Assembly: GCA_938084905.1 (NCBI GenBank)
Contig: CALKEQ010000007.1
Location: 124,001 to 188,000 of the forward strand
Reading direction: 5' to 3'
Length of the DNA: 64,000 nucleotides
Source of the DNA: an uncultured bacterium
GTDB taxonomy: Bacteria; Desulfobacterota; Syntrophorhabdia; Syntrophorhabdales; JANXAF01
Made by a program: the position numbers and the translations under genes. How positions within the stretch are numbered: the first letter of the stretch is position 1; each line of letters begins with the position of its first letter. The notes under the pieces are model-generated. The model did not search any database, was not told the DNA's origin, and saw only the letters and a list, made by a program, of their open reading frames with translations. Below are positions 15,763 to 23,985 of this stretch, in pieces.

Positions 15763-16705
15763 GAATCTTGATGAACTTCTTGAATTGCTCTCAGAGTTCA
15801 AAGAAGAAGCAAGGATAAATGCCGGTGGAACAGACCTTCTTTCCCTCTTTAAGGACAGGTACCTCTTTAACTATCCGAAGGTTCTAATAAATGTAAAGCC
15901 TGTAAAGGAACTTGACTATTTAGAATTGGTAAACGGAGCACTCCGAATCGGATCTCTCACGAAGCTTTCTACTTTGGCCAGAAACCCAGTAATAATTGAT
16001 AGATTCCCTATTCTCAGAGAAACTGTCCTTACCATAGCCAGTCCTCAGATAAGGAACATGGCCACAGTCGGAGGCAATCTCTGTCAAGATATAAGATGCT
16101 GGTACTACAGGTATCCATCAAGCCTTGGTGGTCCTCTCCTTTGTGCGAGAAAAAAGGGGAAGTCTTGCCTTGCCGTAAAAGGTGATAACCGTTACCATGC
16201 GCTAATAGGTGAAAAATGTTACGCAGTCTGTCCTTCCGATCTGGCCACAGCCCTATCTTCGCTAAAGGCCAAGCTTGTTATTGTAAAAAAAGGGGCAGAA
16301 AGAAAGATAGACGTTTGGGATCTCTACACTCCTCAAGGACTGGGTATTGGACCAGATGAGGTAATTAAGGAGGTTGAGATACCTCTCGAATGGGCAAAGG
16401 AGCAAAAGTTCATCAAATACACCCTTCGAAAGCCAATAGATTTTGCAATTGTAAGTGTGGCTTCTTGTTTCAAATTTGAAGGAGGTAGGATAAGTGATTG
16501 CGCAATCTCCTTGGGGGGTGTGTCGTTTAGACCTGAGAGGCTAAAAGAGGCGGAAGACCTCTTAAGAGATGCGAAGATTGATGAGGGGCTTGTAGAGGAG
16601 ATAAAGAGAAGAGTTCTTTCAAATGTGAGGCCTCTCTCCAAAAACGGCTACAAAATAACGATCGCAAGGGAGCTTATAGGTAGGGTGCTACTTTCCCTTA
16701 TGTGA
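15734..16705 (+). CDS. Molybdenum hydroxylase FAD-binding subunit with probable extra 4Fe-4S cluster
   Basis: The 323-residue protein matches the CoxM/XdhB-type FAD subunit: INAGGTDLL near residue 28, ASPQIRNMATVGGNL near residue 102, and a C-terminal CO dehydrogenase flavoprotein domain. An insertion after TVGGNL carries six cysteines, C117, C122, C137, C145, C162 and C166. In 4-hydroxybenzoyl-CoA reductase beta subunit a similar insertion binds a 4Fe-4S cluster, so the same is inferred here. The gene overlaps the catalytic gene by 29 nt and converges with tsaB. Confidence 0.85.
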   Translation: MRRFEHVEVENLDELLELLSEFKEEARINAGGTDLLSLFKDRYLFNYPKVLINVKPVKELDYLELVNGALRIGSLTKLSTLARNPVIIDRFPILRETVLTIASPQIRNMATVGGNLCQDIRCWYYRYPSSLGGPLLCARKKGKSCLAVKGDNRYHALIGEKCYAVCPSDLATALSSLKAKLVIVKKGAERKIDVWDLYTPQGLGIGPDEVIKEVEIPLEWAKEQKFIKYTLRKPIDFAIVSVASCFKFEGGRISDCAISLGGVSFRPERLKEAEDLLRDAKIDEGLVEEIKRRVLSNVRPLSKNGYKITIARELIGRVLLSLM

Positions 16706-17381
16706 GGTAAACGTCAAATTTGATTTCCGCCTCTGATCTTCTCCCATAGACAGGAAGAACGTTTGTTTCGAAAGATGTAAGCCTTTCCAAACCGAGTTTA
16801 ATAAGAATATCCATTGGTACACAGGGAGAAGATGTACGCGCAATCACAAAATCAGGATCATCTAGAAAATCTCTTAAGACTTTTACACCCGATCCAAGGA
16901 TAATGCACGGCTTTTTTATCATCCCTCTTACATCTTCAGGTTTTCTTGCTTCGTAAGACGTTATTCTCTCTATCCTTTTTCCCTTTGAAAAATAAAGGGC
17001 ACAGAACGTTTCTCCCTTTTTCGCGTCTATTGTAGGCAATATGAAAAAGCCTTCCATAAAGGAAAATTGATAAGCAAGACAGTCGAGTGTGGGGACACCA
17101 ACGAGAGGTACACCAAGGCCTATTTTCAAGCCCTTCAGAAAGGCGAGTGCTACCCTTATGCCTGTAAAAGAACCGGGTCCTACTGTGGAGACTAGAAGCT
17201 TCAAGTCAGTTGGACTTATGTCTCTTTTTCTCAATAAATCGAGAACTTCCTCTCCTATTATCTGGGAGGCACTCTCCCTTCCCCTTATCCTTCTCTCCTC
17301 AAGTAGATCCTCGCCACGGGAAAGAGCGATACATAAAAAATCGAGGGAGTTATCAAGTGCAAGAACAAAACTACCTTCCAT
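16698..17381 (-). CDS. tsaB: tRNA threonylcarbamoyladenosine biosynthesis protein TsaB
   Basis: TsaB is the non-catalytic partner of TsaD in forming t6A37 of ANN-decoding tRNAs. The 227 residues start VLALDNSLDFLCIALSRG and contain the hallmark VGPGSFTGIRVALAFLKGL near residue 68, with VGVPTLDCLAY following. The last 8 nt overlap the convergent flavin-subunit gene, and the start overlaps the rseP stop by 11 nt. Confidence 0.92.
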   Translation of the reverse strand: MEGSFVLALDNSLDFLCIALSRGEDLLEERRIRGRESASQIIGEEVLDLLRKRDISPTDLKLLVSTVGPGSFTGIRVALAFLKGLKIGLGVPLVGVPTLDCLAYQFSFMEGFFILPTIDAKKGETFCALYFSKGKRIERITSYEARKPEDVRGMIKKPCIILGSGVKVLRDFLDDPDFVIARTSSPCVPMDILIKLGLERLTSFETNVLPVYGRRSEAEIKFDVYLT

Positions 17382-18441
17382 GAAAAATTCTCATTACGTC
17401 GTTGAAGAAAGCCAAAAACATTATGGCAACAAGCACACCCATTCCGATTCTCTGTGATATCTCAATCCACCTAGTCGATAGCCTTCTCCTTGAGAAGATC
17501 TCTACGAGGTGAAAGAGTATATAGCCACCGTCAAGGACAGGGATAGGTAGAAGGTTTATTACTGCGAGGTTAACACTCACAAGTCCTAGAAAGTAAAGGA
17601 AGTTCCTTTTCCCCTCCTTTGCCTGTTTTCCAGCAATCTCCATTATCAAAAGAGGACCACCCACCTCACTCGGTGAGATTGCGCCTTCTAAGAGTTTCCA
17701 AATTCCAAAAATTGTAAAACCGGTTAACTTCACTGTCTGATTTATCCCTTTTTTTAGCGCCTCAAAGGGCGGATCCTTTTTTACCTTGAATTCCCCGGAA
17801 GCTAAAATTCCAATTACCTTTCTCTTTACTTTCTCTCCAAAAACTGTCTTAGATTCGATAGTTTTCGGTATTAGGAAGAAGTGCTTTATCTCGCCATCTC
17901 TCCTCACAGTTATAGTTACTCCTTCTCCCTCTTTTTTTGCGCTCAGTATTTCTGTCAAGTCAGTCCACTCCATAACTCTCTTTCCATCTATCATTATCAC
18001 CTCATCCCCTTCTTTTAAGCCGGCAAGCTGGGCAGGATAACCCTTTTCTACCCCTCCAATCTTCGTGGTCATAACTTTGTATCCTGTTGCAAAAAGGATA
18101 GTGAAAACTAAAAAAGCAAAAAAGAAGTTAAAAAAAGGGCCAGAAAATGCAATAAGAAGTTTCACAAATGGACTCTTATGGGAGTAAGATCTGGGAATCT
18201 CCTCCTCCTTCAGTTCTTCACCTGGTGATTCTCCAAGAAGCTTCACATAACCTCCAAGGGGAAAAAGTGAAATGGCGTACTCTGTCTCCCCCTTTTTGTA
18301 CCTAAGTATTTTTTTTCCGAATCCGATGGAGAAGGTAAGGACTTTCACATTCGAGATCCTGGCAAAAAGAAAGTGACCAAGTTCGTGTACGAGGATTAGA
18401 ATACTGAGTGTTATAAGGCCGTAGATCAAACTGTAGACCAT
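17371..18441 (-). CDS. rseP: Site-2 intramembrane metalloprotease RseP
   Basis: RseP cuts anti-sigma factors and remnant signal peptides within the inner membrane. The 356 residues show the zinc site HELGH (H19-H23) in the first membrane helix and a second zinc-ligand motif near the C-terminus (INLLPIPVLDGG). One PDZ domain lies at about residues 115-190 (GGVEKGYPAQLAGLKEGDEVIMIDG), where E. coli RseP has two. The gene overlaps dxr by 16 nt and tsaB by 11 nt. Confidence 0.94.
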   Translation of the reverse strand: MVYSLIYGLITLSILILVHELGHFLFARISNVKVLTFSIGFGKKILRYKKGETEYAISLFPLGGYVKLLGESPGEELKEEEIPRSYSHKSPFVKLLIAFSGPFFNFFFAFLVFTILFATGYKVMTTKIGGVEKGYPAQLAGLKEGDEVIMIDGKRVMEWTDLTEILSAKKEGEGVTITVRRDGEIKHFFLIPKTIESKTVFGEKVKRKVIGILASGEFKVKKDPPFEALKKGINQTVKLTGFTIFGIWKLLEGAISPSEVGGPLLIMEIAGKQAKEGKRNFLYFLGLVSVNLAVINLLPIPVLDGGYILFHLVEIFSRRRLSTRWIEISQRIGMGVLVAIMFLAFFNDVMRIFHGR

Positions 18442-19598
18442 ACTTTACTTCCCTTCTTAAGCAATTCTTCAGTATAAGCCTTAGCCCAGCTGTAAATTTC
18501 CCACACCGAATCTACGTCCCTTATAACCTTTTTTCTCGGGTGCCTTTCCAGTACCTTCTCTATTACTGCTGGGATATCTGTAAAACTGATTCTGTTCTCC
18601 AAAAAGGCACTGCAGGCAACCTCGTTAGACGTGTTTAATGCTATCTGTGCACTGTCACCTTCCTTTAAGGCCTCGTATGCGAGCCTGAGAGCTGGAAATT
18701 TTTCCGTGTCGGGAGGAAAGAAGGTCATCTTCATAAACGTGTTGAGCTTTATTTCTGGAAGTGTTCCAGCCTGCCTTTCTTCCTCATTTAGGGCGTAAGA
18801 GATTGGTATTCTCATGTCAGGGTAGGAAACGTAGGCAATAAGAGAAGAATCTATAAGTTCAATGAGTCCGTGGATAAAGCTTTCCGGATGTATGAGAACT
18901 TTTATCCGATCTTCACCGAAACCGAAAAGCCATCTCGCCTCTATTACCTCAAGCCCTTTATTCATGAGCGTTGCCGAGTCGACTGTAATCTTCTTACCCA
19001 TCTTCCAGATAGGATGCTTGAGCGCTTCCTCTGGTTTCACTTTCCTCAATTCATCCTTTGAAAGATCCAAAAAGGGACCTCCTGAGGCAGTAAGTATCAG
19101 ATTTTTTACCTCCCTCCTCCTTACCTTCTTTAGAAGCTGATAGATTGCGGAATGTTCGCTGTCTATAGGTATTAGCTTTGCTCCGTATTTTCTCACACAT
19201 TCATTTACTATTCTTCCGGCCATAACTATGCTTTCCTTATTTGCAAGGGCAAGGATTGTTCCCCTTTTGAGTGCCTCAATTGTTGGCATAAGGCCTACGC
19301 TTCCTGGGAGGGCGTTTACAACTATATTTGCCTCCATTTGAACTATTTCTTTTAACCCCTGATCTCCTACAAGAACCTTACATCCCTCATTCCTTAAAAA
19401 TTTCTCCTTTTGACTGTCGAATACACAGACTGCCTTTGGCTTAAACTTTTCTATCTGCTTTTTGAGAAGCCTTACATTTTCCTTGCAAGAAAGTGCTACA
19501 ACTTCAAATTTGTGAGACTGTCTCTCTATAACGCTTAAGGTTGCCCTACCGATAGATCCTGTTGAGCCAAGGAGAACGATCTTTCTCTTCTCACTCAC
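18426..19598 (-). CDS. dxr: 1-deoxy-D-xylulose 5-phosphate reductoisomerase
   Basis: Dxr converts DXP to 2-C-methyl-D-erythritol 4-phosphate with NADPH in the non-mevalonate isoprenoid pathway. The 390 residues include the Rossmann start VLLGSTGSIGRATLSVI, NALPGSVGLMPT, ALANKESIVMAG, PIDSEHSAIYQ with the metal ligands, LTASGGPF, and WKMGKKITVDSATLMNKGLEVIEARWLF. It lies between cdsA and rseP as in many Proteobacteria. The cdsA stop overlaps its start by 4 nt. Confidence 0.97.
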   Translation of the reverse strand: MSEKRKIVLLGSTGSIGRATLSVIERQSHKFEVVALSCKENVRLLKKQIEKFKPKAVCVFDSQKEKFLRNEGCKVLVGDQGLKEIVQMEANIVVNALPGSVGLMPTIEALKRGTILALANKESIVMAGRIVNECVRKYGAKLIPIDSEHSAIYQLLKKVRRREVKNLILTASGGPFLDLSKDELRKVKPEEALKHPIWKMGKKITVDSATLMNKGLEVIEARWLFGFGEDRIKVLIHPESFIHGLIELIDSSLIAYVSYPDMRIPISYALNEEERQAGTLPEIKLNTFMKMTFFPPDTEKFPALRLAYEALKEGDSAQIALNTSNEVACSAFLENRISFTDIPAVIEKVLERHPRKKVIRDVDSVWEIYSWAKAYTEELLKKGSKVWSTV

Positions 19599-20389
19599 GA
19601 CTTAAAGCTGAGAACCTTATAAAAAAAGGGGGTAGCGAATATAAAGCTATCCATCCGATCGAGAATTCCACCATGGCCGGGAAGAATACTGGAGGAGTCT
19701 TTAAAACCAAATAACCTTTTGAAGGCCGACTCAAAGATGTCCCCTGCCTGGCCAAGAAATCCTAAAGAAGCTCCAAAAAAAATGGCGGATGGTAAATCGA
19801 GCCCTAGGGTGCCTTTTGCCAAGGCAAAAACCAAGCTACTGGCAAAAATTGCGCCAGATAAGCCTTCAACAGTTTTGCCGGGACTTATGAAAGGGCAGAG
19901 CTTCCTTTTTCCAAAAGTCTTCCCAGTAAAATAGGCGCTTACATCACTTGCCCATATTGCGAAAAGCAAAATGAGAGGATAGAGGTTGTTAAGTTCCTTT
20001 AGTACACACAGGTAATGGAGGGGAAAAAGAACAAAAAAACTCACGATCACGTTAATCGATAAGGTCTTGAGAATCTCCTCTGGTGAATGTGGATTTTTTG
20101 TCTTATTCAAGAATAGGTGAAGGAGAAGGAGAAGAAGCGTTGTGAAGAAGAGGAAAAGGAGGAAAGCTTCGTATTTCCTGAAATAGAGAAGAAGAAAGGA
20201 AACTACGGAGAAGAGAACTATAAGGTATCCCATTTTTGGCCTCGAAATCCGAATTCCTTCCAAAACGGCAAAAAATGCGATGAAGAGTATGAAAATAAAA
20301 AATGGAAAAAGGGGCAAAAAATAGAAGCAAAGTACTGTGAAAGGGCCAAAAATTGAGGCTGTAATTAACCTTCTTTTAAAATCATCCAC
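19595..20389 (-). CDS. cdsA: Phosphatidate cytidylyltransferase CdsA
   Basis: CdsA makes CDP-diacylglycerol from CTP and phosphatidate at the inner membrane. The 264-residue protein has about eight hydrophobic segments and the C-terminal family signature region SPGKTVEGLSGA then KDSSSILPGHGGILDRMDS, the metal and CTP site. It overlaps uppS by 8 nt upstream and dxr by 4 nt downstream. Confidence 0.94.
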   Translation of the reverse strand: MDDFKRRLITASIFGPFTVLCFYFLPLFPFFIFILFIAFFAVLEGIRISRPKMGYLIVLFSVVSFLLLYFRKYEAFLLFLFFTTLLLLLLHLFLNKTKNPHSPEEILKTLSINVIVSFFVLFPLHYLCVLKELNNLYPLILLFAIWASDVSAYFTGKTFGKRKLCPFISPGKTVEGLSGAIFASSLVFALAKGTLGLDLPSAIFFGASLGFLGQAGDIFESAFKRLFGFKDSSSILPGHGGILDRMDSFIFATPFFYKVLSFKS

Positions 20390-21101
20390 TCGAGTCTTCC
20401 TTCACAATGCCGAATCTTCTTTCCCTTCTTGAGTAATCGAGAAGAGCCTCAAGATACTCCTTCTTTCTAAAGTCGGGCCAGAGGGTGTCAGTAATGTATA
20501 TCTCTGTGTAAGCCATCTGGTAAAGAAGAAAGTTGCTCAGTCTCTTCTCCCCGCTTGTTCTGATGAGAAGATCTGGATCGGGAATCTCCTTTGTGTAAAG
20601 GTACATTCTGAAGCTCTCCTCATCTATGCTTTCGAGTTTCCCATCCTTTACGGCCTTGATTATCTCTTTTACAGCATGAATTATCTCAGTTCTGCCACTG
20701 TAACTTAAGGCAACGGAAAGTGTAAGAGAGGTATTCTCCTTTGTTTTTTCCATAGTATGGCGAATTTTTTTTTGTATGTTCTCAGGAAAATCTTCTATGT
20801 CTCCTATCGCTATGAATCTTATACCATTCTCCAACATGTTTGGAAGCTCCCTGTCAAGGTATGTGTCGAGGAGTTCGAATAGACTTTTCACCTCCTTTTC
20901 TGGCCTTCTCCAATTTTCCTTTGAAAATGCGTATAAGGTAAGGTAGGGTATGTTCAACTCCCTTGTTGTCTCAACGACAACCCTCACAGACTCAATCCCA
21001 TTTATGTGTCCCTCTATTCTCGGTAAATTTCTCATCTTTGCCCATCTTCCATTTCCATCCATGATTATGGCAACATGCCTTGGGAGCCTTTCAAAATTCA
21101 T
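20382..21101 (-). CDS. uppS: Undecaprenyl diphosphate synthase UppS
   Basis: This cis-prenyltransferase builds the C55 carrier lipid for wall synthesis. The 239 residues contain HVAIIMDGNGRWAK with the catalytic Asp near residue 15, HINGIESVRVVVE, LTLYAFSKENWRRP, the SYSGRTEI block and DLLIRTSGEKRLSNFLLYQMAYTEIY. It lies 7 nt after frr and overlaps cdsA. Confidence 0.97.
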   Translation of the reverse strand: MNFERLPRHVAIIMDGNGRWAKMRNLPRIEGHINGIESVRVVVETTRELNIPYLTLYAFSKENWRRPEKEVKSLFELLDTYLDRELPNMLENGIRFIAIGDIEDFPENIQKKIRHTMEKTKENTSLTLSVALSYSGRTEIIHAVKEIIKAVKDGKLESIDEESFRMYLYTKEIPDPDLLIRTSGEKRLSNFLLYQMAYTEIYITDTLWPDFRKKEYLEALLDYSRRERRFGIVKEDSSG

Positions 21102-21108
21102 AGGCCTT

Positions 21109-21678
21109 TTAGATCTCCATAATCTCTTTCTCTTTTTCCGAATATGTCTTCTCTGCCAACTCTATGTATTTGTCAGTTATCTTCTGGACAGTCTCCTGCT
21201 TTTTAAAAAATTCGTCCTTGGATATGAGTTTGTCCTTCTCCATCTTTTTCAATTTTTCGTTTATCTCCCTCCTTACGTTTCTCATCGCAATCCGTGCATT
21301 TTCAAGCATCTTCGCTCCCTGCCTTGTGAGTTCCCTCCTTCTCTCTTCCGTGAGTCTTGGCAGGACGATCCTTATGACTTTTCCATCGGATACTGGTGTT
21401 ACTCCAAGATCAGACTTCTGGATAGCCTTTTCTATCTCTCCTATTATCGAAGTATCCCACGGTTGGATAAGTATGGTCCTGCTGTCTGGAACGGATAGGG
21501 ACGCAACCTGATTTATCGGTGTTGGCTGATTGTAGTAGTTTATGCGAATATCCTCAAGAAGTGCTAAAGAAGCTACCCCAGTTCTCAACCTTGACAGATC
21601 TTTTTTTAAAGCCTCGAGGGATTTCTTTAACTTGTTTTCCAGTTCCTCCATTATTTCATCCTTCATGGGTCCTCCCAC
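21109..21678 (-). CDS. frr: Ribosome recycling factor
   Basis: RRF splits post-termination ribosomes with EF-G. The 189 residues show the two-domain RRF pattern: helical domain I at both ends (SLEALKKDLSRLRTGVAS; LPRLTEERRRELTRQGAKMLENARIAMRNVRRE) and domain II around YYNQPTPINQVASLSVPDSRTILIQPWD. The ATG overlaps the last base of the pyrH stop. The SD lies in the pyrH end. Confidence 0.97.
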   Translation of the reverse strand: MGGPMKDEIMEELENKLKKSLEALKKDLSRLRTGVASLALLEDIRINYYNQPTPINQVASLSVPDSRTILIQPWDTSIIGEIEKAIQKSDLGVTPVSDGKVIRIVLPRLTEERRRELTRQGAKMLENARIAMRNVRREINEKLKKMEKDKLISKDEFFKKQETVQKITDKYIELAEKTYSEKEKEIMEI

Positions 21679-22385
21679 TAACTGATTATCGTTCCAATAG
21701 GTTCTCCCATCACGGCCTTTTTTAGATTTCCAGCTACTTTAATGTTGAAAACTACAATTGGAATTTGCCTCTCCATTGCGAGGGTTAAAGCTGTAAGGTC
21801 AATAATTTTAAGATGCATTTTAAGAACATCCATGTAAGATATTTGAGGGAAAAACTTTGCGCTTTTGTCAAGGAGAGGATCCCTGTCGAATACTCCGTCA
21901 ACCTTCGTGGCCTTAAGAACCACCTCAGCCTCAACCTCTGATGCCCTAAGGATCGCAGCCGTATCTGTGCTGAAATAGGGATTACCCGTTCCACCGGCAA
22001 ATATAACCACCCTGCCTTCATCGAGGTCTTTTAGAATTCTCTTTAAGTCCCACCTTTCAGCAACTTTTTCAAAGTTTAAGGCACCGTATATTCTTGCCTT
22101 TATACCCATCTTTTCCATTGAATCTTCGATACCTATGGCGTTTATATAGGTGGCCAGTATTCCCATGTAGTCAGCTTTTTGCCTTTCAATTCCCTTTTCT
22201 TCAGATGTTACACCCCTTATGATATTCCCCCCACCTACAACTATTGCAACCTGACAGCCTAACTTTAGGACCTCTCCTATCTCTGTACATAGGTTTTTTA
22301 GTGTCTCTCCATCTATGCCGTAGCCACTTTTTCCAGATAAGACTTCCCCACTTAGCTTTAGAACTAATCTTTTGTAGGAAGCCAT
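21678..22385 (-). CDS. pyrH: Uridylate kinase PyrH
   Basis: PyrH phosphorylates UMP to UDP. The 235 residues belong to the amino-acid kinase fold: LVLKLSGEVLSG near the start, VAIVVGGGNIIRG near residue 45, DYMGILATYINAI, IFAGGTGNPYFSTDTAA near residue 130 and ATKVDGVFDRDP. It sits between tsf and frr, the classic rpsB-tsf-pyrH-frr order. Confidence 0.97.
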   Translation of the reverse strand: MASYKRLVLKLSGEVLSGKSGYGIDGETLKNLCTEIGEVLKLGCQVAIVVGGGNIIRGVTSEEKGIERQKADYMGILATYINAIGIEDSMEKMGIKARIYGALNFEKVAERWDLKRILKDLDEGRVVIFAGGTGNPYFSTDTAAILRASEVEAEVVLKATKVDGVFDRDPLLDKSAKFFPQISYMDVLKMHLKIIDLTALTLAMERQIPIVVFNIKVAGNLKKAVMGEPIGTIIS

Positions 22386-22991
22386 CTATTCTTGGTCCCT
22401 TTCTCCCAGTTGAAATCTAACAAAACGACTTATCACTATCTTTTCACCAGTTTTCATCATTAAATCGTCTAAAAGGTTCTTAACCGTGATATCGGGATTT
22501 TTTATAAATGCCTGTTCCAGCAGACAGACCTCCTGAAAGTACTTCTCAATCTTTCCCTCTGCGATCTTTTCCGCTATCTTTTCCGGCTTACCCGCCTCCA
22601 GAGCCTGTCTTCTGTATATTTCCTTCTCCTTCTCAACAACCTCTTGCGGCACATCTTCCCTCCTTAAGTAAAGAGGTGAGGCAGCAACTACCTGCATTGC
22701 CATATCCTTTGCAAACTCTTGAAATTCTTTTGTGTTTGCGACAAAATCGGTTTCGCAATTCACCTCCACCATTCCTCCTATTTTTCCACCTGTGTGTATG
22801 TAAGCTGCTATCAACCCCTCCTGAGCTTTTTTGGCCATTCTCTTTTGAATTTTTGCTAAACCTTTCTCCCGCAAGTATTCTATAGCTTTCTCTATGTCAC
22901 CATTTGCTTGTTTTAATGCTTCTTTACAATCCATTAAACCGACACCTGTTCTTTCTCTCAGTTGTTTAACTAGCTCAGCCTTTATCTCCAT
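22386..22991 (-). CDS. tsf: Elongation factor Ts
   Basis: EF-Ts recycles EF-Tu-GDP. I chose the ATG at 22991, giving 201 residues that begin MEIKAELVKQLRERTGVG. The frame continues upstream into rpsB, but that extension has no homology to EF-Ts and overlaps another gene. Family blocks are GLMDCKEALKQANGDIEKAIEYLREKG and GGMVEVNCETDFVANTKEF. It is the short form with one dimerisation module, unlike the 283-residue E. coli protein. The gene begins 10 nt after the rpsB stop. Confidence 0.96.
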   Translation of the reverse strand: MEIKAELVKQLRERTGVGLMDCKEALKQANGDIEKAIEYLREKGLAKIQKRMAKKAQEGLIAAYIHTGGKIGGMVEVNCETDFVANTKEFQEFAKDMAMQVVAASPLYLRREDVPQEVVEKEKEIYRRQALEAGKPEKIAEKIAEGKIEKYFQEVCLLEQAFIKNPDITVKNLLDDLMMKTGEKIVISRFVRFQLGERDQE

Positions 22992-23001
22992 TTCTCCCCC
23001 C

Positions 23002-23799
23002 TCATTCACGCTCGTAGTAATCTTCGTATTTTTCGAAAGCTGCCTCATCAATAGCTTCCTCATCCGGTGGCCTAAGCTCTACCCTTTCCGTCTCTTTTCC
23101 AGAAAACCCCTCCGAATACATCATCTTCCCTTCGATCACAGCGTCGGCTATCTTCATGGTAATTAACTTTATAGCCCTTATCGCATCGTCATTTCCTGGT
23201 ATTACAAAATCTATATCATCGGGATCGCAGTTTGTGTCCACGATTCCAACTGTGGGAATACCAAGTTTTTTCGCTTCTTTTACTGCTATGTGCTCCTTCT
23301 TAGGATCAACTATGTAAAGTGCACCTGGCAGCCTGTCCATGTTTTTTATCCCGCCAAGGTTCCTCTCAAGTTTCTGGATAGTTCTTTCAATACTTATGGC
23401 CTCCTTTTTTGGCAATTTCTTGAAAATTTCACTATTTCTCAGCTCTTCCAGCCTCTTTAGGCGTTCTATGCTTTTCTGAATAGTCTGAAAGTTGGTCATT
23501 GTACCACCCAGCCACCTGTGATTCACGTAGAAGGCTCCGCACCTTTTTGCCTCTTCCTCTATTGCCTCCTGGGCCTGCTTCTTTGTCCCGACAAAAAGGA
23601 TGTACTCGTTCCTTGCAGCTACGTCCCTTATGAAATTGTAAGCATCTTTGAACAATTTTAGGGTCTTTTGGAGATCGATTATATATATTCCGTTCCTAGC
23701 CCCAAATATGTATGGCTTCATTTTTGGATTCCACCTTTTCGTCTGATGGCCGAAATGAACACCCGCTTCAAGGAGTTGTTTTATGGTGAGATTGGACAT
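23002..23799 (-). CDS. rpsB: 30S ribosomal protein S2
   Basis: S2 binds the small subunit head and helps S1 assembly. The 265 residues carry [25 protein letters not shown] at the start, [15 protein letters not shown] near residue 90, and the signature [26 protein letters not shown] near residue 195. A long acidic tail ([19 protein letters not shown]) ends the protein. The SD CAGGAGG lies upstream of the ATG. It begins the long minus-strand block that runs to tsaB. Confidence 0.98.
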   Translation of the reverse strand: MSNLTIKQLLEAGVHFGHQTKRWNPKMKPYIFGARNGIYIIDLQKTLKLFKDAYNFIRDVAARNEYILFVGTKKQAQEAIEEEAKRCGAFYVNHRWLGGTMTNFQTIQKSIERLKRLEELRNSEIFKKLPKKEAISIERTIQKLERNLGGIKNMDRLPGALYIVDPKKEHIAVKEAKKLGIPTVGIVDTNCDPDDIDFVIPGNDDAIRAIKLITMKIADAVIEGKMMYSEGFSGKETERVELRPPDEEAIDEAAFEKYEDYYERE

Positions 23800-23846
23800 C
23801 TAAAACCTCCTGGTTAAACTTCCGCCTTTCGCATCTCAGTATCAGA

Positions 23847-23859
23847 CAGGGTAACCCTG
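23847..23859. other. Palindrome in the rpsB leader
   Basis: CAGGG-TAA-CCCTG is a perfect inverted repeat about 50 nt before rpsB, within the predicted leader. Ribosomal protein S2 represses its own mRNA in E. coli through a 5' structure, so this hairpin may be part of an S2-binding leader. This is inference from position only. Confidence 0.4.
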
Positions 23860-23904
23860 CACCCTGAAACTGATTGAAAGACGTGCAAATTTAAAAACCT
23901 TGTA

Positions 23905-23933
23905 TAATTATCACAGGATTCTGAACATTTCAA
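23905..23933 (-). promoter_or_regulatory. Candidate rpsB operon promoter
   Basis: The minus strand reads TTGAAA (23933-23928), 17 nt, TAATTA (23910-23905), giving a leader of roughly 100 nt before rpsB. The -10 is imperfect; TATACA starting two bases downstream is an alternative. Region 23800-23985 otherwise holds only divergent promoters and the palindrome. Confidence 0.45.
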
Positions 23934-23965
23934 CATAAAATGGGGAATACAAACTTCCGATCCTG

Positions 23966-23974
23966 TGTTATACT
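23966..23974 (+). promoter_or_regulatory. Extended -10 element of the unknown gene at 23986
   Basis: TGTTATACT is a good extended -10 (TGn plus TATACT at 23969-23974). The ATG follows 11 nt later after a weak AAGGGA. The predicted leader is only a few nt long. Confidence 0.5.
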
Positions 23975-23985
23975 AAGGGAAGCCA

